A stretch of DNA of 64,000 bases from Luidia sarsii. Its lineage: Eukaryota > Echinodermata > Asteroidea > Paxillosida > Luidiidae. Positions 38,501-50,500 of this stretch are shown one piece after another (positions within the stretch are counted from its first letter, which is position 1; every line of letters starts with the position of its first letter). The stretch covers positions 13,657,400 to 13,721,399 of the forward strand of contig OX465109.1 in NCBI GenBank assembly GCA_949987565.1, read 5' to 3'. A program made the translations under genes and the position numbers. Under the pieces are notes generated by a model. It ran no database searches. It was not told where the DNA came from and saw nothing but the letters and a program-made list of their open reading frames with translations.

Positions 38501-41500
38501 GGCCCTCCTGGATGATTTTGTTTGTATAGTCCCATTCTGCCCTTCTGATTGTTTTCTTGCATTCCTTCTGGAAGCAGCGGTATGCTTGCTATTTGTTGTG
38601 GTTCCTGGCACGTCTGTAGAGTCTCCTTTTCCGTTTGATTAGTTTTGTAATGGTTCTGCCAAACCAAGGAGGAGAGGAATTCCCTTTCCTCATCTTGTAG
38701 GGAATGTGCTTTTCAATTGCCTTCAAGAGGGTTGATTTAAACTGATCCCACATCTGATGTACGTCGCAGCCGTTTCCTTGCATGTTTCCAATATCTTTTG
38801 AAAGAATATCCATATCCTCTGATAAGTTTTTCCAGTTTGCGCGTGAGTACAAGTAACATTTCTTCGGTGCATAATGAATATGGAATGGCTTTGTATCGAC
38901 GTCAGTTATCACAATATCATGATCAGAAAGTCCTGGGGCAGAGATTGAAGACTTCACTAATGTAGGGTTGGATGTGAATACTAGGTCCAACAAGTTATTT
39001 TCACGTGTGGGTAGCAAGTGGACTTGTGTCAGGTTGGTGGTGATGTCAATTAAGTTTTGTTGTATGCACGTATCACTGCTTCCAGGAGTAACAGTGCAAC
39101 TATCCCAGTTAATGTTTGGGCAGTTGAAGTCTCCTGCGAGGATTATATGCTTATCTGAGAGGCTGTTTGCTGTTAGTATTTTTAACGATCTGCTGAGTTC
39201 ATTGATGTCACTAGCATTTCGGTGAGGCATGTAGAAACATCCAATTAACAGGTCCCTGCTGTTTTGGAGTTTAACGTTGACCCATTCTAACTCACAGTTA
39301 GTAACAAGTTGTGGTTGTTCAATGGAGACCAAGTTCCGACGAACGAGTATAAAAACACCCCCTCCTTGGGCATTACGATCATTTCTGTATGCAGTGAAAT
39401 TTTCATGGAAGATTTCGCTTGATTTAATGTAGCCTTCAGATGCAATTTTACCTGGCTTGATACCACTGAGCCAGGATTCAGTTCCGCAGACAATATCAGG
39501 TTTTATGTATTCCATGGCTGCAATTAGTTCGGATCTTTTGGCCAACACACTGCGGCAGTTAACAGTCATTATCCTCAGGTTTTGTTTATGAGGTAGGTAA
39601 GACGCAGAAGAGTTCTGGTGAGAATGTGGGGAACAATGAGCTTCGCCTGGTTTACGATCTATTGTTGGGCTGCTTGTCTGGAGTGGGCTGAATGCGTGAC
39701 TAGAAGAAATAGTATCCACTGATCTGTCAGGGTCCAGGTGCGGTATGTAGTAGTTGGTTGAACAATCCAGTTCATAACTATGGAAGGTGAAGCTTCCACA
39801 GTTGATACTGTTGCATTTGTGGCATTTCCATTGAGCGGTTGAGGTATTTAGTAGCTCAAAGTCCGCTGAACACAAATCAATACATGACTGGTGGAACCAG
39901 ACACTACAGTCATCACAGGCCACCCCCTTACAGTTCCAAGTAACTGGGTACTCACATGTACCACAAGGGTAAATGCTGGCGTGATTTCCACGGGGTCCGG
40001 GATTAGGGTGAATGTCGCCAGAAAGTAGCAGTGTTAAGATGGTGCAGGGGTGGTTTGGTTTGAAGTTGTTGCAGCAGGGTTCACTTGAGATTGAAAAGTG
40101 ACGGTTTGGAAGCAGTCGGTTTGCAGGAATGCTGGGTTTCAGTGTCCAGGTGTGCCTCAAGGTATTCAAATGCTGGTACAGTTTGAGTACGAACACGATG
40201 GTGAGTATGAAGCGAAGCGCCATAGTTGTGCGATGTAGATACCGTAGTCCAACTCCAAGATGGCGGCCAACGTTGATTAATTGTTTACTTCAGGTGGTCA
40301 GTAATATTGGGGTTGGTATCCAGCGAATTTTCGATGATCCTCTACCTTTTGGAAACCAAAAGCCAGACCAAATGATGATTGAATATACTGGAGTAGATTA
40401 GGGGTTAATTTGGGTCTTGGTTGAGGCAGAATTTACTCGATTTCTCCGGATTGATTTGGAGTGATTGGAAACACAAACTCTCTCAGCGAACAGCGCCCTC
40501 TCTTCATCTGTGCTTTGTTGTCTTTTTATTATTTGGTTGTGGAAATGGCTTGAGTTGGGGACGCCCTCCATGTAATACCCTTATCATATACATGTAGATT
40601 TCTTTCCTAAGATATTTACTGATATTTATTACCTCATAAATATTCATATGATGATATCATAGGATACACTTTTCCCAACCTATATACATCATACATGCCA
40701 GCATGTGACATTGTGGAATTCATGATTGCACTTACAGGGATGAAACTTGTCTGGATATATCCGGAAATCCGGATATCGGCACGGCAGAAAAATGTTTCCT
40801 GGATTTTCTGTTTTTTCCAGATCGGCGCTGCTAATATTGTAATAAAATATATGTGCTTAAATCTCATACAATTTGTGAGCAGAATGATCAGTGTGTCACA
40901 ATTGACGTGAGTAGTCTCCACCACAGGTCCATCAGACATAACACACAGACACGGCTTACACATAGGGCTTACACTCATGCAAAATTTGTATAAAAGAGTA
41001 CCCTTTTCCGTTTTGGGTTAAAAAACCCATCTTGAACAAAGACTACAACCTGAATCTTGTGCACACTTGTTTTGCTATGCATACTACTACTATGCACGTT
41101 GAGTGTATTCTGCCCATGCAAATTTTGAGTATGGCAACCTCATTTTCAAAATGAATATCTGCCATCATGTACAAATGGTTGATCGGTCACACAATTTAAA
41201 GGTCGTCGATCAAATATCAGGAATGGTTGAAGGAGAAGGATTGTAAAAGGGATTTTTTGTCGGATTATATATGGAAAATTTACCACTCAGCCAGGATACA
41301 CAATTGTTTGTGGTGCAACGATAGGCTGAAGTACAGCTCCTCTGGTAACCTTTAATCACATTAAATAGATAAGACTTAAGGCTTTGCATGGTGGATGAAA
41401 CAATAGGAGGGTTTGCAGTGACATCATGTATAATAAGGTCTCTTAAAGAAGGAAGAAGAAGAGGTGTGGTTCTGAAAAGAACCTGAGTGGTAACTCGACA

Positions 41501-44500
41501 TTCCAGCCAGTATGCTCTGGCTTCTCCTGATGACGGCCAGAGCATACCGGGTACTGTCTGGATCATCGAGTTACCACTCGGGTTCTTTTCAGAACCACAC
41601 CTCTTCTTCTTCCTTCTTTAAGAGACCTTATTATACATGGTGTCAGCGCAAATGCAAACCCTCCTATATCACATTAAATAGGTGTCAGGTGGTTTAGTGT
41701 CCGTTTATTGGGTGATATTTTATGGTTTTAGGAATTCCGGATTTTGTGGAAATTTTTAATTTCATCCCTGCACTTAGCAGTTTGTCCCTTTAAGGTGCTG
41801 TCACATGACCATCCCTTAAGCCACTCCAGAAAAAGCATATCTCAACAGGACAATAAAGACCTTGTGCTGGCCAGGTTTGGTTAGAATATCTCTTGCTGTT
41901 TGCTAGATCATATGTGCCCCCGAAAAACAGGCAAAGAAGAAGTAGGAAACAAAAACAGAACAAACAGAAAGACTTTTCCAGTACGCTGTAGCGGCACAAA
42001 ATCCTAAGATATGCTGATATATATACACTGAAAACTTTGTACACAATTCAAATGGGCCATGGTATGAGCTGGCTGGCTTTTTTTCTCACTTTTCGGGTTA
42101 AGCCGTGATGTTAAAAGTGACTCTACTAGCTTTTCCAGCATGAACACAGAGAGAAGTGAAAGGAGATGATTGAATTTGGTCATGAAAATGTGTTATAATT
42201 TTTTTTTAAGGCGCTAAAAGGTGCCATTGCATCTGCACAAGGTTAAACAGTGACAATTAAACAGTGACAAAACGGTGATGACCATGGCCAGGCCTTTGGG
42301 AATGTTGTTAGATGTTATTCATATATCAAGCCCTGTAACAAGTACCTCCAATTGTTCTTTTTATGCAGTCATCTGTGCTGACATCAGTTAATGTTGGATG
42401 GCATGGTGGTGTCCATATACAAAGCTGTAGGCATTATATTCATCTATGTTGCCACGATTCCTACATCAAATCACTCAGGGTAAGAATGTTGATAGGATAT
42501 TGAGTATGCATGCATGTAAAATAATCAGATGGTTCTTAAAGGGTTAGATGTTCAAGCTTTGCCTCTCTCTTATGCTTTTACCATTTGATTTGATTTGTGG
42601 GAAAGAAACAATGCATAGAAACATTTGTGTAGAAACAGCAACAAGACTGAGTAGACGCATTCATCATTCTGATTTTTGTTCAAGGATTCTTTGATTCTTT
42701 CAGCAGCAAGACTACCAATCTCCTCAACTGCATGTACGGGAGAGGGGGGAGTATGAGTGCCCTTTATGCCGACAGTTGGCCAACTTTGTCCTTCCATGTG
42801 TGCCAAGAATGCATAGGCCTAAGACAAGCCCACAGGGTTGTAGCCATGCTAGAGTCACATCACAACTGAAGGAGATACTAAATCAATGCAAGGAAGACAA
42901 CCCTGATTCAAGGAAGGTAGGTTTGATTGCTGGAGGAAAGCAGCTCTTTGTTCAAGAACATTAGCAGAAGTTTGGTCTATGCCTCTTCAACTCTTAACCA
43001 CCAATTGGTGTGAAGGAAGATATATGCTTCTGTTAAATGTTTGTATAAACTGATTGTTCATCCTACAGGATATTATCCAATCTGCAAAGAGAGTCTTTAT
43101 TGATAGACTTCTGAAAGAAAACAAGGTGAAGGAATTGAGGCCTACAGTAGAGGAGTCGGAATTAGTTAATGTGTTACTAAGATCAACAGCAAGGTAAGGA
43201 AAGGAAGTGTTCTCAGCAGATTCAAATTTGCATTTCAGAAATTAACAATGAATGTAACATATTAACAGGAGGGCCTGACGTTTGGATGCTAGCAGGATCT
43301 TTCTCAAAGGCAGTATGCAACATTTTTGCATTTTACATTAACCACTTCGCATTAACCACTTCGGGGTTTTCAGGGCCGATGACCGCCATACGGGTTTTTT
43401 TTAACAATGCATCATTTTCAAATCTCGCTAAAACAATCGGAACAATATATTTCTGTGAAATAAATTGAAAAGGGTATACTATGGGTACAAGAGAGTAAAA
43501 CCTGGCACAATTCGGACGTCGTTGTGGCTTTTGTCAAGAGATTATCCGTTCGAAAAAGGGCCCTTTGTGCATCGTCAATGGACCGTAATGGACGTGTGTG
43601 TGTGTGCATGCATGTACGCTGCTGACAATCCCTGACCGCAGACTCCAGCCTCCACTCCAGGCAGTCAAATCTTCGAGTTGGTCGGCCACAAACGAGCGTA
43701 CAGATTACGGTAAAGAATGTGGGGGGAATTCCAATGCCAGACCGACGACCGTTTGGCTGTGTGGCATGCAAAGACAATGTCCCCCACGTGCTTTCAGCTG
43801 CAGCGCGGTATCCCTCGATCCTCCACAGTAAAAGTCCCACAATTGCACAATTACTGCTGCTAATCTTGCAATTCATGTGGCAACTTGCATCAAAAAGGAT
43901 CTTTGTACTGATTCATATTGCTTTGTTCTAAGCTGAAAAGAGTCTTTGTTTAGAATGTGGACAATAGTGGTGCCCGGATTCGGTGGGCCCCGTCGCATAG
44001 TCAAGCCAATGGAGCTCCGGATTCGGAGGTCCCGGCGCGAAGTGGTTAAATAGCTGGTGATCTTAGAAATTATGTCGCCACAATTTCTCAATTAGGCAAC
44101 TCATATTTTCTTCTCGATAGAATGAATTTAGAATTAGACCTCTTGGCTAGAGACGCTTTACCAAGTGCAGCATCATCTCATCAATCATCTAACAGAAGCT
44201 GCATTGGTAAGACCATTGTTATCTCTGTATTATTTAGATAGTATCAAATTGGAAACCAGTCAATTTGTGTGGACTTTCCATAACCAAGAAAAAAAATGGC
44301 TAGAAAATGAAGACATGACAGATTACGGCAAGGACCTACAATGTCACTTTATTTGTCAGCAGTGAATGCCACACAAATGACCATATTTTTGGAAGTACAC
44401 ATAATTTGATGGGGAATTTATGCATTTCAAACATCATGCAACCAAAAAATGTTGTATGCATAATTATAGTAGATGAACAGCTGAATCTAGAGCCAAACAC

Positions 44501-47500
44501 AGAGGGCCTGGCTTTTTGGCAGGCGCATTTTCAAAGACTAAGGACAACAAGCACAAAAACAGATAAGAAGGGAAGACGACGATACGGATGACAAGTTGGA
44601 TCAATGGGAAAACTTGGTAGACAAACAAGGATGTGGTCACAAATTGAGCAGTATGGAAGGGGCCAAGGAACGGAAACTTACATGTAAGAGAACAGATCAA
44701 AGGGGGAAGTTGAGGTCGTGTGGAGTAGCCAAGCTTCTTGCTTTTATTGTGAACCCATGGCCAGAGAGATACTTTTTGTGTGCTTTTAGTTCACCCACTT
44801 ATTGAACATTGCAAACTCTACAAGAAATGAGGTACATGCGAATAATGTTTGAGATTGTGTGTTGTTCCAGAAAAATCTCCTGGACATGGGTCTTGCAAAC
44901 AATGCATTTTGGGGTACACTTGTATATAGGTCATTGGTTGGAATTGAAGTGCCCACTTCAAACATTCAAAATAAAAAGGGCACCAGAATGCTGATGCTGT
45001 CATCATGATGATGCTGTCACCATTTTATTAGGTTCTCTTCTGGAGCTTCTAAGTTTGCTAGGAGAGAAGACCAACACTTCTGTAGAGATGAAGCTTTGGA
45101 GCATGCTGACAGAAATACAAACGTCAACTAGTCAGTCAAGGTAAAACTATTTTCTATATTTTCTATATTCTATATTCTATAATGTCTATCAGTCCGAAAA
45201 GGGGTCCATTGTGCATTGTCAATGGAGTGTAGCACAACTGTGAGTGTGTAAGTTGTGTCTGAGTAGCCCCTGTACTGACAGCCATTGACTGTAAACTAGC
45301 CTCTACTCCAGACTGTCAAATCTTCGAGGTGGTTGGCCCAAATGGAGCGTACAGTTTGTGGTGAAGATAATGGGTGGAATTCCACTGCTTGTCTGATGAC
45401 TGTTGGGCTGTTGGCCATCAAACACGCTGTCTTCCATGTCAGATTGCTATCCCTCGATCATCCACAGTAAAAGTACCACAATAGCAATTGTTGCCACTAT
45501 TCTAGCAATTCATGTGGCAACTTGCATCAAAACAGGTCTTTGTCATGCTTGGTATTGTTTTGTTCTAGGCTGAAAAGAGTCTTTGTTTAAATCTTGAACC
45601 AAAGTGGTGCCCGGATTCGGAAGGCCCAGCGCAAGGTAACACCAACGGCACTCCAAATTCAGAGGTCCCGGCGTGAAGTGGTTAATTTAGCGACTGAGCT
45701 ACATGTATCCAGCCCATATATGTGGCTTCTGACTGGTGTCTTCATCCCGGCAAAGATAGTTGACTATTTTGGAAGGATTCCACCTATACGTGTATGGGGT
45801 GGCTAGCTTCTTCATTTTTTGCTAATGATTTTATAGAAATAGGTATCTGCTAAGGATGATGGAGTAATGATGATACTTGTTGTGTAATATAACAGGAGTA
45901 GATGCATGAGTGATGAGGTTCCTCTGCTGTTGAAGGATCCCATTTGCTTATTAGTTCATTTGGTGCTGGCCATCAAGCAACCAATGCATCATGGTGAGTT
46001 GACATTCTGCAAGTCTTTCTGCTGCAATCTTTAATTCTCTCTTTCATTGTATTTTTTTGTTGGGGGGGCCTTTCTGCCACAAAGCATAGCGGTATTCTGC
46101 GCAGGTTATCTAGCAAACGACAAAAGGTGTTTGAGCCAAACTTAGCCAAGATGTCCCCATTGTCCCTATTGTCTGATTGTCCTGTCGTGCTTGAAAAAAA
46201 CATCTTGAGTTTTTCAAAGGATGGTCACGTGGCAGCCCTTTAAATGTGCAAATTGCCAAGTGCAATTATGATGCAATCTTGAGTCATACAGGATCAAAAC
46301 TTGGCGTAGGTTTAAGTTAGGAAAAGGTGTATCAAAAAATGTTACCCTGTTGCCTTGATGTCATCTCATGAATATTAACGAGGTAATTAAACTTTTAAAA
46401 TTCAACATTCATTCAAGCATACTGTGTAAACAAAATGTGATTTTTATTTTTCAAATTTATATTTTTGCAACTATTCAGCACATGGTTCACAACTTCCCTT
46501 TTTTGCCAAAATTGTATGACGTACTGATGTCATAAAAAGGCAAGATTTCAAAACACTTATCAGCCATTGGCCAATGACCTTGAAACTTGATGGGCAATTA
46601 TTGAATGTCCCAGATATGAAATATGTGAAGTTACACTCCAATTGAATGTTGCTTCTTATGATTTTTTGTTTATATTATTTTCAAGTCCCACAGACTTTGT
46701 GCACAAAATGTGTGTGTGCGTTTTGGTTAAGGCAGTGCCGGGTTCCAATCACAGAGATGGCAATTCAATTTTGTTTTAATTTTTCAAAGTGTTAAAATGA
46801 TGCAGAGAGGGTCTACACCCAGTTTAAAATAAATATATGTAGGCCTATTTGAAATATTCCATTGAAGTTTCAAGATCGTGTTGCCAGTCCAGAAGGTAGA
46901 TTGAGTTTCGTTTTAAATGTGTTCATAGCCTAAGAACTGGACTGCAGTCTCAACATTTGGATAAACATAGAGAATTGAATTCCTTGGTCTGCTTTTAGAG
47001 GCATGTCTTTTCTTTACTGTTAGCCAATTAAGGGAGGATTTGATGAACCAGAAGATTGAAGTCCATTACCTTTAGCTATTGCATATTCCTTACAGAGTAT
47101 TTTGAGTGCATAGTGCGTGTAGTATATACCTTGGTGTATGTTCAAGCACTGTCTTGTATCAGCTGTAAAATGCCGTCAACAGAGAGGCAAGCTTGGTCGA
47201 CAAAAAGGGTGACATGTAAGGTAAGAACACTCACAAGAACAATGGGAAAAGATTGAAGGAGTAATGTTGCGTATGCACTGGGCTTAGCAAACCATTCAGG
47301 ATCATCCTTCTCTATAAATGTGTATTCAAGGCAAAATGACCCGTGTTTTCTGGACATCTTGTTTTCCTCATACTTTCTGCACTGAAATGATATGTCTATT
47401 TATTGAGACACATTGTATATTTGGTAGTATAAGGCATATATTCATTTATGTAGGTCTTAATTCCATGCACATTCTGTTCTGTATTATGAGGACTAACGGC

Positions 47501-50500
47501 ATTAACAGTGGAAGAGCAATGTGGTTTGAACTGTGTCAAGTCTCATCTCCGCATAATGGATGGACTTTATGATTGTCATGTTCAGGATCAGTCGAGTCAG
47601 TTACGTCTGCAATCGTTACTGCATCAGGTCATCACCTTGTACTCGGACAGCAAACTGTATGAAGATTTAGATGTAGCTGAAGGAATCAATGTAAGTAAAT
47701 CAATGAGCAGGGTTGTTATACTAATGGGTAGGAAGGGAATGGCCCAATCTTGCTCACTCATATTAATACAGCCAATGCAAACATGGATGGCCCAATCTTG
47801 CTCACTCTTATTAATACAGCCAATGCAAACATGGATGGCCCAATCTTGCTCACTCATATTAATACAGCCAATGCAAACATTACCACCATGGGGTGGGGTA
47901 ATCATGGCAGCTATTATACAAAGAAGTAGATGTCAATGATCATTGAGTCTGTTGTTAATCAATTATTGTGTCAGGCTAGCCACCTGTACAGCGCAATTTG
48001 CTGTGTACATTTTAGTGAGAAACTATTTCCCATAATCTTAAAATTTAGTGGGCCTGATGTTTCGATCCTAGCAGGACCTTTCTCAAAGGCAGCGTGACAA
48101 GGACAAAACTATGGAATTCCATCTCTGCCAAGTTACGCGGCGCATGTTTCGCATTTATACCCATATCTCCCAAACATGCGCCGTCCACGGCACATAGTCG
48201 CGTCGTGCCGTCACATAGTCGCGTCGTCCCGTCGCCCCTTTTTGCTCTGTGTGTATAGGGCCGTTTCGGCGTCGCGTCGTGCCGTCGCATAGTCGCTTCG
48301 TGCCGTCACATCGTCGCATCGTCGCATTTCGTTTTTCAGGGTCTCTAGCTGTTTACGCCGTCGACGGCGCATAGTCGCGTCGTGCCGTCGCATAGTCGCG
48401 TCGTGCCGTCGCATCGTCGCGTCGTGCCCTCGCATCGTCGCATAGTCGCATCGTCGCATAGTCGCATCGTCGCATCGTCGCATTTTGATAAAGGTCTATC
48501 TTTATTTTCGCCGAGTGAGGGCGCTCAAGCTACACAAAGCTAAACCGAGATCGGCCTTAAAATTACGTGCACACATCGTCATCAATAACATTGAATAATA
48601 ATATTAATATTATTGACTGAGTAAACTTTCTGTCCTTGGAATGTGCTCTCGGCCCAAATAATCATCATGGAAGACATCTTATGTGAACTTGATCTCAGTG
48701 AGCTCCTAGAAGCTTTTAAGGAGAACGGGGTATGTCTTCAATTTGATTTAATGCTCATGTTGTAAATAATGTAAATAAACGTACATTGGTTCATAAACTA
48801 AGGTGTTTCACATCATGAAGCTGACTAGCCTATTTTATCCTTGTACTGATGTCATGACATGATGAGAAGCAGTAACATATCACTCTCACAGGGGCTTATA
48901 CACCTGTTCCAATTTTGAGGAACCATTTCTTCAAGTCAATATTCACCATGTTTCACTATGTTTTTAGTGTCCTTTTTTGAGAGATGCAGAAAAAATGATC
49001 CATTGCATGTTGGCAGGAAAGAATGGGTCAAACACTGTCTATTATCAATTACATTTACTGGGCGGTCTTATGTTTTGGAAAAACATTTTCTCAATAAAAT
49101 ACCTGCAACGAACACCATGCCGAATCATCAAAATGCCACAGATTTCAGGATAGGTGTAACCTGCTGCAAAATAATGGCAGATGAGCTCATCACACCCTGG
49201 CGATTTCATTTAAGTGAATAACTCAAGCAGTGAAATTGTAGCATTCAACACGAGGTCAAAGTGAAATATTATATCACTTGCTCTAAATGTACCCGTAATA
49301 TGTTTATGTTCTTACAAAAATGACTTTTTTTTATTAAACCCACATACATTTTAAGCATTATGGAATAATGATATTTAAACAATGAAAAAATTCTGAAAAG
49401 TGAAAACTTATTTTCTTTGGGTAGGTCTAACTACAATAATATGAAATTATAGGTCATGCAGAAATTATGTGTTCATCAAAATGCAATGTGTTATGTTAAT
49501 CAATACTATTACTATAGACAGGGGAGCAGGATTAAATTTAGATCAGGAAATTGAAGTAGGGTGAACCGTGTTCAATCATTGGTAAATCAACAGTTTGTGG
49601 TATCTTTCTATCTTCATTTAGTCTGAGTGACCACTTAATTGTATACAAAAATGAAGCGGCTTTATTATTTAGTATTTAATTTTGGTAGTGGTTTATGGGC
49701 AATTCCACGGTAACGGAAATTCAATTCAGAGCAATTTTGCTCATTATTTTTTATAGAATGGATGAAATTTACTATCTACATACATGTATGTATACTCTAA
49801 TATGTTCTGGAGTTACACCTGCTACCATACAAAACCACAATTTATGAAATATTATGGACATGGAAAATGCTAGCAGGTGTGGTACTTCGGTAACGGAATT
49901 ACGTCAGAAAATGGACCTTTTGTTTTACCTTCAACTTTCAAATGAATTCCTCTGAATTTTAGAATATATTTTGAATTGATCGTACTGGAATTTCATTACC
50001 TGTTTCATTAACTTTATCTAGGTATTGTTTTTTTCTAATGTAAGATACTAGTTACTCCACAATCAACAGTGTTTTCAAAAAATGCAGCGGTAACGGAATT
50101 ACGAAAATGGTAACGGAATTACGCCTTCTGAAATTTATATGAAAATATACCAGTTTTTGAGCAGCAGATTAGCTGAAATGCATCAAAAATGTTATTTCAA
50201 TGTGTAAACACTAATTGCAACCAAAATTCAAGACAGTCATTCTAACTTATATATATACACAAATGTACATGGTAACGGAATTACACTATTGAGGCTTTTT
50301 CTCACGTAACTACAAACATTCCAAATTACAGTATCCATCCAGTTGAAATCTATGGCACTGAAGCATTTGATACATGTAACAATACAAAAAGCACCCTTTT
50401 TTCAATATAATGTAAAAACATTATGCACTTTGGTTATAAAAATGTGAACTATACAGGTAGTATAAAGGAACAGTTTTTTGTTCTTTTTTTCCTGATAGAA

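Larger units (their letters stand above)
36600..40500 (-). mobile_element. Near-complete CR1/L2-like LINE in UBR3 intron 26
   Basis: Minus-strand non-LTR retrotransposon. It has a 5' UTR from about 40500 to 40224, one long reading frame from 40223 to 36693 interrupted by a single TAG, and a short 3' UTR ending in CAGATACAGATACATACATG-type repeats near 36605. Domain order is hydrophobic N-terminus, 2A-like motif, PHD finger, apurinic-type endonuclease, reverse transcriptase. Outer borders are approximate; no target duplication was identified. Confidence 0.88.
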
